DNA from: Brevibacillus choshinensis
GTDB lineage: Bacteria > Bacillota > Bacilli > Brevibacillales > Brevibacillaceae
DNA length: 64,000 nt
Reading direction: 5' to 3'
Assembly (NCBI RefSeq): GCF_001420695.1
Contig: NZ_LJJB01000007.1
Span: 1,854,991-1,918,990, forward strand
Part shown: positions 44,380 through 53,437 of the stretch, piece after piece
How positions within the stretch are numbered: position 1 is the stretch's first letter
How the letters are laid out: every line of letters starts with the position of its first letter
Translations under genes and position numbers: made by a program
Notes under the pieces: generated by a model
Told to the model about the DNA's origin: nothing
What the model saw: the letters and a program-made list of their open reading frames with translations, nothing else
The model's database searches: none

Positions 44380-44661
44380 TTATCGGATGTAATTATCTAA
44401 AGCCTTATTTAAATCCTCCAGCACTTTCTCCTGATTGCCATGAAGCACTGCGTCAACTACACAACTCTCAAGGTGGTCTTTGAGGAGCAATTTCGCAGCT
44501 TTATCCAATGCTTTTTGTACTGCGGCAATTTGCAGTAAAACCTCTGAACAGTCACGTCCCCCTGCCGTCATTTCCTTAACGGACCGCAAATGACCTTCGA
44601 TTCGTGCCAATCGATTTACAATTTGTTTTCGATGTTTGTGTTCATGGTCGTGATGTTCCAT
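44380..44661 (-). CDS. CsoR/RcnR-family metal sensor with His-rich N-terminus
   Basis: A 93-residue repressor distinct from the csoR at 42549. The N-terminus has HHDHEHKHR, reminiscent of Ni/Co-sensing RcnR or InrS, while the Cys-His-Cys set remains (RDCSEVLLQ; KDHLESCVVDAV). It is transcribed with the MATE gene (coupling distance below 20 bp). Its own promoter at about 44695-44725 overlaps a C/G tract, AACCCCTCGGGGGGGGAT, that could be its operator. Cu(I), Ni(II) or Co(II) are all possible effectors. Confidence 0.88.
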   Translation of the reverse strand: MEHHDHEHKHRKQIVNRLARIEGHLRSVKEMTAGGRDCSEVLLQIAAVQKALDKAAKLLLKDHLESCVVDAVLHGNQEKVLEDLNKALDNYIR

Positions 44662-44694
44662 AGTATCCGAACTCCTCTTGATTCATTTGACACC

Positions 44695-44771
44695 ATCCTA
44701 ACCCCTCGGGGGGGGATAGTGTCAAGCCGAACAAAAGAGAGAAATAAATCATGAATACCGCGTATGGGTAT
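44695..44771 (-). promoter_or_regulatory. Promoter and two operator-like sites of the regulator-MATE operon
   Basis: On the minus strand TTGACA (44720-44725) and TAGGAT (44695-44700) are 19 bp apart, with the run of C and G between them. A second palindrome, ATACC-GCGTATG-GGTAT (44755-44771), lies 30 bp upstream in the 5-7-5 geometry. The rest of 44772-44882 shows nothing. Confidence 0.6.
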
Positions 44772-44882
44772 AGTCAGATCTTCAAGAAACCTTGTTCATT
44801 GTTCTATAAAAGCACTTAAATCGATAGCAATTAGCTCACAGACTGTTACATGTAGCTTGTTAGAGAAAATATGTAATTCTTA

Positions 44883-44911
44883 TTGATAAATATAGGTCAG
44901 TGGGGTATAGT
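44883..44911 (+). promoter_or_regulatory. CsoR-like promoter of the PIG-L/Opp operon
   Basis: TTGATA (44883-44888) and TATAGT (44906-44911) are 17 bp apart; ATAGG-TCAGTGG-GGTAT (44892-44908) overlaps the spacer and -10, as in the copper promoters. Confidence 0.6.
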
Positions 44912-44981
44912 ATATAAAAGTTCAGAAAATTGTATCAATACTGAATTGTGAATATCCATATGTAGAGAGGGAGGAATTCAA

Positions 44982-45725
44982 TTGGGCAAAAAAATGTTAC
45001 TACTGGGTGTGTACGGCATGGAGGTTGTCGAATGTGGAGGAGCTCTTGCTATTAACGTGAAAAATGGGGGGGAATCATACGCTTCCATCATGCTGTCCAG
45101 TGAAAAGTCACGCCCCCAAATTACTCATGCGGCAGAAGTTCTGGGTGTGAATATGTATTTTCCTGGTTTTCAATACGGGTATGTAGATGTAAGTCCGGAG
45201 TCCAAGAAAAAACTAGTGCGGATCATTCGGGAGGTAAAACCTGATATCATAATCACGCAGGATCCCGAGCATTCTTTCCACGACTTGGATCCAGATCGCA
45301 GACAAGCAATGGTATTAATTCTGGAAAGCATCGCGTTGGCCAGCAGGGACTTTGCATTGGATGAAATGCCGGGACTTAATCCCCACCCCATTCCTACAAT
45401 CTACTACATGACCCCGCACCATCCAAATTGTGTCGTTGACATTTCTCCTGTTTGGGAACAAAAAAATCGAGCTATGGATGTACTACATAGCCAAATGGAA
45501 TTCAGCGGCCGGCATTTTGAAGAAGCTATCGAGCTAAAGGCAATTGAAGCAATCGTTCCAGGCTTCTCGACATTATCCAATGATTACGAGAAGGGCAGGG
45601 CGATGCACAAAGTCCTCGACCAAGCCATTCACGTTTATCATGGACTGGCGACACATGGGCATTTTGTCCTTGCGGAAGCATACAAACGAGAAGGTAATTT
45701 CCATCTGAAAGAGCTTATTGATTAA
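44982..45725 (+). CDS. PIG-L/LmbE-like protein lacking the usual metal motif
   Basis: A 247-residue protein with the PIG-L N-acetylglucosamine deacetylase-like fold. VKPDIIITQDPEHSFHDLDP and DRRQAMVLILESI match the middle of the family, and IYYMTPHHPNCVVDIS the C-terminal part. The N-terminal zinc motif, normally AHPDD followed by G-GG, reads GVYGMEVVECGG, so the metal His and Asp are missing. It may be inactive on N-acetyl sugars or a diverged enzyme. TTG start at 44982 after GGGAGG. First gene of a transporter operon; the binding protein follows 17 bp later. Confidence 0.75.
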   Translation: MGKKMLLLGVYGMEVVECGGALAINVKNGGESYASIMLSSEKSRPQITHAAEVLGVNMYFPGFQYGYVDVSPESKKKLVRIIREVKPDIIITQDPEHSFHDLDPDRRQAMVLILESIALASRDFALDEMPGLNPHPIPTIYYMTPHHPNCVVDISPVWEQKNRAMDVLHSQMEFSGRHFEEAIELKAIEAIVPGFSTLSNDYEKGRAMHKVLDQAIHVYHGLATHGHFVLAEAYKREGNFHLKELID

Positions 45726-45742
45726 CGGAAGGAGAGTACCCC

Positions 45743-47566
45743 ATGAAGCCAAAACGGATTCCCATCTTGATTTTGCTGATTGTTCTACTCTGTACCGTTG
45801 CGGTACCCGCCTACAGTGCGGAACCTGTTAAAGAGCTGAAACTGGGGATCAGCAAGGACGAAAACTGGCTAAACCCTTACACGTATGTCACTGGCTCACC
45901 AGGGCTTGACCTTGTGAATCTGATTTACGATACGCTGTTTGTGCTTGATGAAAGCAACAAACCGCTTCCCTGGTTGGTAAAAGACTTTTCTGTTAGCGAT
46001 GACGGAAAACAGTACAAGTTTATCTTGCATGACAATGTAAAATGGCAAGACGGGAAACCGTTGACCTCGGAGGATGTCAAATTTACTTACGAGTATCTGG
46101 TTACCCACAATAAATCCCGCTTTACCAAACCAGTAAAAGCAATCAAAAGTATTCAGACCCCCGATGCTGCAACGGTTATCATGGAGCTCAATCAACCTGA
46201 ACCTGACTTTTTTATCCAACCTCTCGCAGATCTGCCCATTCTTCCAAAACATATTTGGGGCACTATTTCCAATCCCGATCAATCTACTGAACATCTAGGA
46301 AGCGGCCCATACCTTCTTGAAGAGTATAAACAAGGGCAGTATTACAAATTCAAATCGAATCCGGATTATTTTAAAGGCAAGCCTCCAATCGAGAACATGG
46401 TTTTACCCATTATTGAAGATCCAACTGCATTGTTTACCGCATTGAAAGCAGGACAGTTGGATGCCGTGAGTCGTTCGGTTTCGCCGGAACTGGCCAAGGA
46501 ATTTGAGAACAACCAAAATATCAAATTAATGAGAGGACCAGGTTTTTCCACAACGATGCTTCAATTCAATTCGGAAAAGTTCCCGCTCACTGATGTCAAG
46601 GTGCGTGAAGCTATCAGTCTCGCAATTGAACCACAGTATCTGGTAGATACAGTCCTGTTAGGTTATGGAGCAACGGGAAGCCCCGGATTTATCCATCCAG
46701 ATTCCCCATATTACAATAAGACCGTTATGCACAAGACAGATATTGAAAAGGCAAAATCAATACTTGAACAAGCGGGTTATAAGGACATCGACAACGACGG
46801 GATGAGAGAAGCACCCGACGGGAAAAAAGTGGAATTGGTGAACTTGGTTTATTCGAATAGTCCAACAAGGATACGAACCGCAGAAATCATTTCAGATTGG
46901 ATGAAGAGTATCGGGCTGAATGTAAAAGTCCGGCCGATGGACTCCACTACCGTCGATTCTCTTGTATGGCCTGAATTTGATGTGACAAAAGGGCGAAATT
47001 ATGACATGGCAATTTGGTCATGGTCATCAACCATGCAGTTGTTTCCGGCACGAATAACCGAACTGTTCCACTCCAATTTAGAAATCGGAAATACAAACAT
47101 CGGGGCGTTCAAGAGCAAGGAATTCGATAAACTTGCTGACCAATTGAAGGTCACGCAAAAGCCGGAAGAACGAGGCCAACTTATTAACAAAATGCAAGAG
47201 CAAATTGCTGCAGAAAATCCAATCGTGCCACTTTATTATGAAGAGGTTACCAATGCCTTCAATTCTAGTAAGTATGGAGGGTGGGTATTCCAGGACGGAA
47301 AAGGAATAATCAACAAGTTGTCTTTCATTACCAGCGATACAACAAAAGCAGCAGCAGACCAACCGGCGTCAGCTAAGACAGATGTTACGAACAGCACTCA
47401 GTCCGAACCTTCAAAACCTATTGGTACAGGACAAGAACAGCCCAACGCCAATACTGGAAAAGGATCGAGTGCCTTAGTAACACTCCTCGTTATTCTGGTT
47501 GTGATTGCCGGAGGGGGTTACTGGCTAAGACGGACAAAAACTCAGAACAAAGGTAAGAATTTATAG
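45743..47566 (+). CDS. Opp-type substrate-binding protein with C-terminal membrane anchor
   Basis: A 607-residue SBP family 5 protein. A type I signal peptide (cleavage near AYSAEP) replaces the lipobox. The SBP_bac_5 blocks are NVKWQDGKPLTSEDVKFTYE, GSGPYLLEEYKQGQYY and VKVREAISLAIEPQYLVD. After a Ser/Thr/Gln-rich spacer, a C-terminal hydrophobic segment followed by R-R-T-K anchors it (ALVTLLVILVVIAGGGYWL), an uncommon way for a Firmicutes binding protein to be tethered. Ribosome site GGAAGGAGAG. Substrate unknown. Confidence 0.88.
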   Translation: MKPKRIPILILLIVLLCTVAVPAYSAEPVKELKLGISKDENWLNPYTYVTGSPGLDLVNLIYDTLFVLDESNKPLPWLVKDFSVSDDGKQYKFILHDNVKWQDGKPLTSEDVKFTYEYLVTHNKSRFTKPVKAIKSIQTPDAATVIMELNQPEPDFFIQPLADLPILPKHIWGTISNPDQSTEHLGSGPYLLEEYKQGQYYKFKSNPDYFKGKPPIENMVLPIIEDPTALFTALKAGQLDAVSRSVSPELAKEFENNQNIKLMRGPGFSTTMLQFNSEKFPLTDVKVREAISLAIEPQYLVDTVLLGYGATGSPGFIHPDSPYYNKTVMHKTDIEKAKSILEQAGYKDIDNDGMREAPDGKKVELVNLVYSNSPTRIRTAEIISDWMKSIGLNVKVRPMDSTTVDSLVWPEFDVTKGRNYDMAIWSWSSTMQLFPARITELFHSNLEIGNTNIGAFKSKEFDKLADQLKVTQKPEERGQLINKMQEQIAAENPIVPLYYEEVTNAFNSSKYGGWVFQDGKGIINKLSFITSDTTKAAADQPASAKTDVTNSTQSEPSKPIGTGQEQPNANTGKGSSALVTLLVILVVIAGGGYWLRRTKTQNKGKNL

Positions 47567-47570
47567 AGTA

Positions 47571-47608
47571 TTCCCCCACAATGACCCCGTTTGTTCATTG
47601 TGGGGGAA
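47571..47608 (+). terminator. Perfect intercistronic stem-loop
   Basis: 14-bp perfect arms, TTCCCCCACAATGA (47571-47584) and TCATTGTGGGGGAA (47595-47608), with a 10-base loop and no T-run, between binding-protein and permease genes. Probably an mRNA stabiliser/processing element or attenuator. Confidence 0.75.
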
Positions 47609-47648
47609 TTGCTTACCGTGCTAAGACTCCGCAAAAAGAGGTGAACCC

Positions 47649-48626
47649 ATGTCACGATTTTTGACCGGCAAGGTGACCCAATATGTATTTGTCATCTTCA
47701 TCATGCTTACTTTGAACTTTCTTCTCCCGCGATTAATGCCAGGCAGTCCTCTTGCCTTTCTTGCTGGAGAAGATGTAGGTCTCATGTCGGCATCCGAAAA
47801 AGAAGCCATTTTAGAATCACACGGACTGAATAAATCACTCTGGGAGCAATATGCTCTTTATCTGAAAAATATTGTGACTGGCGACTTCGGCTATTCTTAC
47901 CAACAAAAGATGCCAATTATTGAGATCGTACTGGACCGTTTGTCTTGGACGTTGCTATTGACGGGGTTGAATTTGATCATTTCAACTGTTTTGGGTGTAT
48001 TGTTCGGTACCATTTCAGCATGGAAACGCGGCAGTAACAGGGATATCAGCCTGCTGACTGGTTTTATGTTTTTAAGTGCCATGCCTTCTTTCTGGTTGGG
48101 CATGATTCTAGTTTCCATTTTCGCATCACAATTAGGCCTTTTTCCAATCTACGGTGCAGAGACGGCCTGGAGCAATTTAAAAGGGTTGGACCGTGTTCTG
48201 GATGTTGGGCACCATCTCGTCTTGCCCTTAACTACACTAGTGTTAATTTCAGTGACGAACGTATTCATGACCATGCGGTATTCCATGCTGAACGTTCTTG
48301 GCGAAGATTATATCATGATGGCACGAGCGAAAGGTGTTAAGGAAAAAATGATCAAGTACAGGCATGCAATGCGAAATGCATTACTTCCGGTAGCTACTGT
48401 CTTTATGTTGAGTCTTGGTTTTATGTTTGGGGGAGCAACGGTGATAGAAACCGTATTTGCCTATCCGGGTATTGGCAGGCTCATGTTTGAGGCTGTGCTA
48501 AGCAGGGATTATCCTGTCATTCAAGCCTCGTTTCTTATCATTACGCTAAGCGTGGTAATTGCCAACTTCCTGGCAGACGTACTTTACCCCATACTCGATC
48601 CAAAGGTGGGAAGAAACAATGGATAA
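47649..48626 (+). CDS. Opp/Dpp-type ABC permease (B subunit)
   Basis: A 325-residue permease. FLLPRLMPGSPLAFL replaces the commoner HMIPGDPF block, and the EAA loop is DYIMMARAKGVKEKMIKYRH. It is a different branch from the permeases at 17567 and 39174. Ribosome site AGAGGTGA. The 3' end overlaps the C-subunit gene by 8 bp. Confidence 0.9.
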   Translation: MSRFLTGKVTQYVFVIFIMLTLNFLLPRLMPGSPLAFLAGEDVGLMSASEKEAILESHGLNKSLWEQYALYLKNIVTGDFGYSYQQKMPIIEIVLDRLSWTLLLTGLNLIISTVLGVLFGTISAWKRGSNRDISLLTGFMFLSAMPSFWLGMILVSIFASQLGLFPIYGAETAWSNLKGLDRVLDVGHHLVLPLTTLVLISVTNVFMTMRYSMLNVLGEDYIMMARAKGVKEKMIKYRHAMRNALLPVATVFMLSLGFMFGGATVIETVFAYPGIGRLMFEAVLSRDYPVIQASFLIITLSVVIANFLADVLYPILDPKVGRNNG

Positions 48627-49473
48627 GGGAAGATGGCAACAATATTGGCATGTATTTCAATCCAGTCGGCTTGGGTCAATCGGAGCAGGCATTATTCTAT
48701 TGTATCTGGTCGTTGCCATTGCGGCACCGCTTGTCGCCCCATTCGATGCGGAGGAACGTGTGGCACAACCGTTTCTTCAACCGGGAGGGGACTACCTGTT
48801 AGGGACGAATGACGTCGGACAAGACATCTTCAGTGAAATGGTTTTCGGTACACGAGTGTCGCTACTGATCGGTATTCTTGCCGCTTTCCTCTCCATTTTA
48901 GTTGGATGTCTTGTCGGTATTGTCGCTGGGTATTTTGGCGGCAAAACTGATTCCATCCTGATGAGATTGGTCGACCTTGTCCTGGTTGTTCCCTTTTTGC
49001 CTCTCATGATCCTGCTCGCTGCCTTTATCGGCCCGAGTTTTTGGAATCTTATCCTTGTGATCAGCATATTAAGTTGGGCATCTCCGGCCCGAGTCATTCG
49101 TTCGCAAGTTCTTACCGTTAAAACAAAAGGCTTTGTGGAGGCAGCGCGCTCAATCGGGAGCAGCGTTCCAACAATAATGGGCCGGCATATTTTGCCCGGG
49201 GTTGTCCCCATTGCGTTATCCCAATTCGTTATGGCAGCGAGCCATGCGATATTAATTGAGGCTTCTCTAAGTTTTCTAGGATTAGGAGACCCATTAAACA
49301 AGAGTTGGGGAACCATTCTGTATTATGCCCAAGCAAGAAACGCATTCTTGACTGATGCATGGGTTTGGTGGGTCCTGCCGCCTGGTGTCATGATCACAGC
49401 ACTCGTTATAGGTTTCGCCTTTACAGGGTATTCGCTAGAAGAAATCTTTAACCCGCGTTTGAGAAAGGGGTGA
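48619..49473 (+). CDS. Opp/Dpp-type ABC permease (C subunit)
   Basis: A 284-residue permease with YLLGTNDVGQDIFSEMVFGT and EAA loop KGFVEAARSIGSSVPTIMGR. The frame is open from 48559, but the first 20 codons lie in the B gene; AAGGTGGGAAG sets ATG 48619, giving a normal C-subunit N-terminus. Partner of the permease at 47649. Confidence 0.9.
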   Translation: MDKGRWQQYWHVFQSSRLGSIGAGIILLYLVVAIAAPLVAPFDAEERVAQPFLQPGGDYLLGTNDVGQDIFSEMVFGTRVSLLIGILAAFLSILVGCLVGIVAGYFGGKTDSILMRLVDLVLVVPFLPLMILLAAFIGPSFWNLILVISILSWASPARVIRSQVLTVKTKGFVEAARSIGSSVPTIMGRHILPGVVPIALSQFVMAASHAILIEASLSFLGLGDPLNKSWGTILYYAQARNAFLTDAWVWWVLPPGVMITALVIGFAFTGYSLEEIFNPRLRKG

Positions 49474-49479
49474 CAGAAC

Positions 49480-50436
49480 GTGGATAAAGTCCTTGTTGTT
49501 GAAAACCTGCACACACATTTTTTTACGGAAAACGGAGTGGTGGAAGCGGTTGAGGATGTGAGCTTTCATCTGGAGAAAGGTGAAATGCTTGGGTTGATCG
49601 GCGAATCTGGCTGTGGAAAAACGACGGTTATTCAATCGATCCTTCGCCTGCTGGAATACCCTGGAAAAGTCATGAAGGGAAAGGCAGTAATGAATGGAAT
49701 TGATTTATTGCATGCTCCTATGGATCAGATTGAGAAGCTTCGTTGGAAAACAATATCGGTCATTCCCCAAAGCGCTATGAACGCGTTAAACCCCGTAATG
49801 ACTGTCGGAGATCAGATTGTGGAAGCTATTTTGTTACATGAAGAAGTTACGAAGGACGAAGCGATCAAACGGACAGAATATCTATTGGAAATTGTTGGCA
49901 TCCCCAAGCAACGAAGAAAATCTTATCCTCATGAATTTAGCGGAGGAATGAAACAACGCGTGGCAATTGCGATGGCTCTCGCCTGTCAACCTCAGATCGT
50001 TATCTCAGACGAGTCTACAACCGGACTTGATGTTTTAACACAGGCACAAGTCATTGCAGTCATTAAAGATTTACAGAAAAAAATGGACCTTTCGATTATC
50101 CTTATTTCTCATGATTTGCCGATGGTAACGGCCATTTGCGAACGGGTTGCCATTATGTATGCAGGAAAGCTTGTAGAATGGGCCACCACTCAACAATTGT
50201 TGAATAATCCCCAGCATCCGTATTCGCAAGGTTTACTTGCGGCTACACCAGATATTAACAATCTGGACAAAGTGTGCAAGTCAATTCCAGGTACAGTACC
50301 TATGCTGATCGACCCTCCAAAGGGATGCAGGTTTCAAACAAGATGCCCTTCTGTGATGGACAAATGCAAACAACAAGTACCCGTCATGAGGAAAGTGCAA
50401 GAGGGTCACTACGTATCCTGTTTTTTAGGGGGATAG
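49480..50436 (+). CDS. Opp/Dpp-type ABC ATPase (D subunit)
   Basis: A 318-residue ATPase starting at GTG after AAAGGGG. Walker A is GESGCGKT, the signature is FSGGMKQRVAIAMAL, and Walker B is IVISDESTTGLDV, where Ser replaces the usual Pro of DEPT. The C-terminal GCRFQTRCPSVMDKC stretch is present. Second-last gene of the operon. Confidence 0.9.
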   Translation: MDKVLVVENLHTHFFTENGVVEAVEDVSFHLEKGEMLGLIGESGCGKTTVIQSILRLLEYPGKVMKGKAVMNGIDLLHAPMDQIEKLRWKTISVIPQSAMNALNPVMTVGDQIVEAILLHEEVTKDEAIKRTEYLLEIVGIPKQRRKSYPHEFSGGMKQRVAIAMALACQPQIVISDESTTGLDVLTQAQVIAVIKDLQKKMDLSIILISHDLPMVTAICERVAIMYAGKLVEWATTQQLLNNPQHPYSQGLLAATPDINNLDKVCKSIPGTVPMLIDPPKGCRFQTRCPSVMDKCKQQVPVMRKVQEGHYVSCFLGG

Positions 50437-50440
50437 CTAC

Positions 50441-51481
50441 ATGACAAATTCGAAAAAGACACATTCTCAAGAAGCTTTGATTACGGTAAAGAGTCTCGTT
50501 AAACGTTTTGAAAAGAAACAGGGAACGATCTTCCGAAGAACAAAATCAACCGTGCATGCTGTAAATAATGTAAACTTCTCTATAAAAAAAGGCGAGATTC
50601 TAGGAATTATTGGCGAAAGCGGCTGCGGAAAAACAACGACTGCTCGAATGGTCATGCGCTTGACAAAAGAAACCTCAGGGCAAATTCTATTTGACGGACA
50701 AGATTTATGTCAGATGGGGGAACGGGAATTACGCAGAGCTCGGCAGGAAATGCAAATGATTTTTCAAGACCCCTATGACTCATTAAACCCGGGGATGCCG
50801 ATCCTTGAAATTCTGATGGAACCGCTCAATGCTCATAAAATGGAAGTACCTTTTGAAGAAAAAAGGAAGCTAGTTATCGAAATCTTGGAGCACATAGACA
50901 TGAAACCAGCAGAAACATTCTTGTATCGGTATCCCCATCAATTGAGTGGAGGCCAGCGCCAGCGAATTGCGATTGCTCGTGCCTTGATTTTAAAGCCCAA
51001 ATTTGTTGCCGCTGACGAGCCAACTTCGATGTTGGACGTTTCTGTAAGAATGGGGATCTTGCAACTATTAAAGTCTCTAAAAGAGGAAATGGGCTTAACC
51101 ATGCTGTTTATCACCCATGACCTTTCTACGGCTGCTTTTATGTGTGACCGTATTGCTGTCATGTACCGTGGCAATATTGTAGAGATTGGGCCGATCAAAG
51201 AGATCATATCCAATCCCACCCATCCTTATACGAAGGCACTGGTCGCGGTTGTCTCTGATCTCCATCATTTTTTAGGGCATCGACACGAAATGATATTGGA
51301 TGGCGAGGTACAAAACGAAGTAGTCCAAGGGGGATGCCCCTTTCTTGCACGTTGTCCACAACAAATGGATACTTGCCAAAATAGCATCCCTAAGCTAGAG
51401 CAGTTGTCGAATGATCACTATGTATCTTGTTTTCATCTTCACCCTGAAAGTTTGATAAGTGCTAACAAACAAGCGAACTAG
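50441..51481 (+). CDS. Opp/Dpp-type ABC ATPase (F subunit)
   Basis: A 346-residue ATPase. Walker A is GESGCGKTTTARM, the signature is [15 protein letters not shown], Walker B is FVAADEPTSMLDV, and the C-terminal GCPFLARCPQQMDTC is present. A basic insert (FRRTKSTVHAV) near residue 30 is typical of some F subunits. With the D subunit it completes the importer encoded from 44982. Confidence 0.9.
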   Translation: MTNSKKTHSQEALITVKSLVKRFEKKQGTIFRRTKSTVHAVNNVNFSIKKGEILGIIGESGCGKTTTARMVMRLTKETSGQILFDGQDLCQMGERELRRARQEMQMIFQDPYDSLNPGMPILEILMEPLNAHKMEVPFEEKRKLVIEILEHIDMKPAETFLYRYPHQLSGGQRQRIAIARALILKPKFVAADEPTSMLDVSVRMGILQLLKSLKEEMGLTMLFITHDLSTAAFMCDRIAVMYRGNIVEIGPIKEIISNPTHPYTKALVAVVSDLHHFLGHRHEMILDGEVQNEVVQGGCPFLARCPQQMDTCQNSIPKLEQLSNDHYVSCFHLHPESLISANKQAN

Positions 51482-51593
51482 AATCATGCAGAAAGAGAGC
51501 CCTTTGACCTTGTGTCGGAGGGTTTTATTCTTGTCCTGTTTTGCTCTCTAGCGACATATTCTTTAAAGAGGGAATATACTCGGGGGTGGTATC

Positions 51594-52514
51594 GTGAGCT
51601 TGACTTATCAAGTCCTGATTTATGTTGGATTATCTTTTGGTTGGTTCTCGTTCTTTGCTTGGAAGAAGAAAAAACGTATGGACCACATGCATACGATGAT
51701 TATCGGTATGTCGATGGGTATGATGATAGGTTTGATAGCCGGTCTATTATTTGGCGCTGAATACAAAGGTGATCTGTTTCTCTCAACCATTTGGGGAATG
51801 CTCATTGGGGGTATCTCCGGGATGATTATAGGGATTCCATTATCCCTTCTGACTACAGTAGAGGGGACTCTCTCTGGAATTATGGCCGGTATGATGGGAG
51901 CTATGCTGGGAGAAATGATTCCAATTGAAAAAATGGAACCGCTTTTGTTCTTATTTGTCATGCTCCATACGGGATGTATACTGCTGCTGTCAAACTTGAT
52001 TGAGACCGACGAGAGAGAACCAGCAAAAAGAAAAGGGTTATTTACATTGCATAATCCAATTACTCCTCCTGTTCTGCTAATTGGGGTATTCATATGGTTT
52101 CAATCGTTGCCGTTCCCCATTCTATCTGCAGAAAGTGATCAAATGCATAATCAAAATCATATGAGTCAACCTGCCGTACAAGAAATAAATCTCATCGCAT
52201 CCGATTTCTCCTATAAGCCTAAGCAGATCGTAATGAAAAAGGGTGTTCCAATGAAAGTCACGTTTCTAAACAATGGGAGCGTTGAACATGACTTTGAGGT
52301 CGTCTCTACTGGAAATAATTTTGTTATTAGTTCTGAATCCAATAACAATCATCAACATGGAAATAAGGGTAAAGAAAAGCCGCATTTGCATGCAAAACCG
52401 GGAGAATCGGCTACAAGTGTTTGGCAAGCAACGAAAGAGGGTTCCTATGAATTTTATTGTACAATTCCCGGTCATAAAGAAAACGGAATGGTTGGAAGCC
52501 TGATAGTAATATGA
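51594..52514 (+). CDS. Membrane protein with C-terminal cupredoxin domain
   Basis: A 306-residue protein. The first 190 residues form about five hydrophobic segments unusually rich in Met and Gly (MIIGMSMGMMIGLIAGLLFG; IMAGMMGAMLGEMIP). After a Met/His linker (DQMHNQNHMSQ), a cupredoxin domain of about 110 residues faces outward, with type 1 copper ligands His in VEHDFEV and Cys, His, Met in FYCTIPGHKENGM. It includes a His-rich loop (NNNHQHGNKGKEKPHLH). Start GTG 51594 after GGGGGTGG. A -10-like TATACT lies at 51575-51580. Likely copper binding or transfer; the exact role is undescribed to my knowledge. Confidence 0.82.
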   Translation: MSLTYQVLIYVGLSFGWFSFFAWKKKKRMDHMHTMIIGMSMGMMIGLIAGLLFGAEYKGDLFLSTIWGMLIGGISGMIIGIPLSLLTTVEGTLSGIMAGMMGAMLGEMIPIEKMEPLLFLFVMLHTGCILLLSNLIETDEREPAKRKGLFTLHNPITPPVLLIGVFIWFQSLPFPILSAESDQMHNQNHMSQPAVQEINLIASDFSYKPKQIVMKKGVPMKVTFLNNGSVEHDFEVVSTGNNFVISSESNNNHQHGNKGKEKPHLHAKPGESATSVWQATKEGSYEFYCTIPGHKENGMVGSLIVI

Positions 52515-52675
52515 TAGAACAAATAACAATCCTTTTACCTTATGATAAAATTACAGATATCCATTTCGAAGTTCGTTAGAAACCCTCGGTACAATATATC
52601 AAAGGGGAACAAGTGCAGTTGAATGCTATTTAAGCGTTACCATTTAAGATAAACGAAACTCGGAGTTGAGAAACA

Positions 52676-53269
52676 ATGGGAAAATGGTTCGCAACGTTAT
52701 ATGACATTTTCATGGCGCCTTTTGAACAAATCGGTGTTGAGGAAATTCGAAAACAACTAATTGGCAAGGCGACTGGATCAGTGTTAGAGATAGGCACAGG
52801 AACCGGATTAAATTTCCCTTATTATCAACATGCGAAAAAAGTGGATGCCTTGGAGCCCAATCCAAACATGAGAAACAAGTCTTATAAAAGGGCAAAAAGT
52901 GCCAAATATCCCATAACTGTGCTTGAAGGAAGCGCAGAAATACTTTCATTTCCAGACAACACCTTTGATTCTATCGTGGGGACTTTGGTTTTCTGTACAA
53001 TTCCAAATCCAGAACTCGCTCTAAAAGAAATGAGAAGGGTCTGTAAGCCTGATGGACAAATCCTACTATTTGAGCATGTTCGATCACACCATGCCGTTTT
53101 AGGTCGCGTACAAGATAGGTTAACACCTCTTTGGAAGCGACTTTGCGATGGTTGCCATCTGAATCGGGATACTCTTGGGTTAGTAAAACGGGAAGGATGG
53201 AAAGTGACTAGAACGCAAAGATATTTTAAAAATATTTTTGTAGTAATTGAAGCGGTAAACAAGAAATAA
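52676..53269 (+). CDS. Class I SAM-dependent methyltransferase
   Basis: A 197-residue methyltransferase. Motif I is VLEIGTGTGLNFPYY, motif II around DALEPNPNM, and SFPDNTFDSIVGTLVFCTIP is typical of the UbiE/METTL7-like group that methylates small or lipid-like substrates. All SAM-binding positions are conserved. It stands alone with no operon partner. An acceptor such as a thiol, metalloid or phospholipid is possible. Confidence 0.88.
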   Translation: MGKWFATLYDIFMAPFEQIGVEEIRKQLIGKATGSVLEIGTGTGLNFPYYQHAKKVDALEPNPNMRNKSYKRAKSAKYPITVLEGSAEILSFPDNTFDSIVGTLVFCTIPNPELALKEMRRVCKPDGQILLFEHVRSHHAVLGRVQDRLTPLWKRLCDGCHLNRDTLGLVKREGWKVTRTQRYFKNIFVVIEAVNKK

Positions 53270-53437
53270 TTATTCGATCTACTTCAGTTCTAACCTATAG
53301 AAGGACGATGGGTATACAAAAGAGGGAAGGGGAAAGGTAGTAGAAATCCTTTCCTCTTCTTTGGTTTTGAAGTTGGCATGGTGTGCTGTTCCGCACACTC
53401 TCTACATACTTTCTCGAATAGGTCTGCTTGTTCTTCG

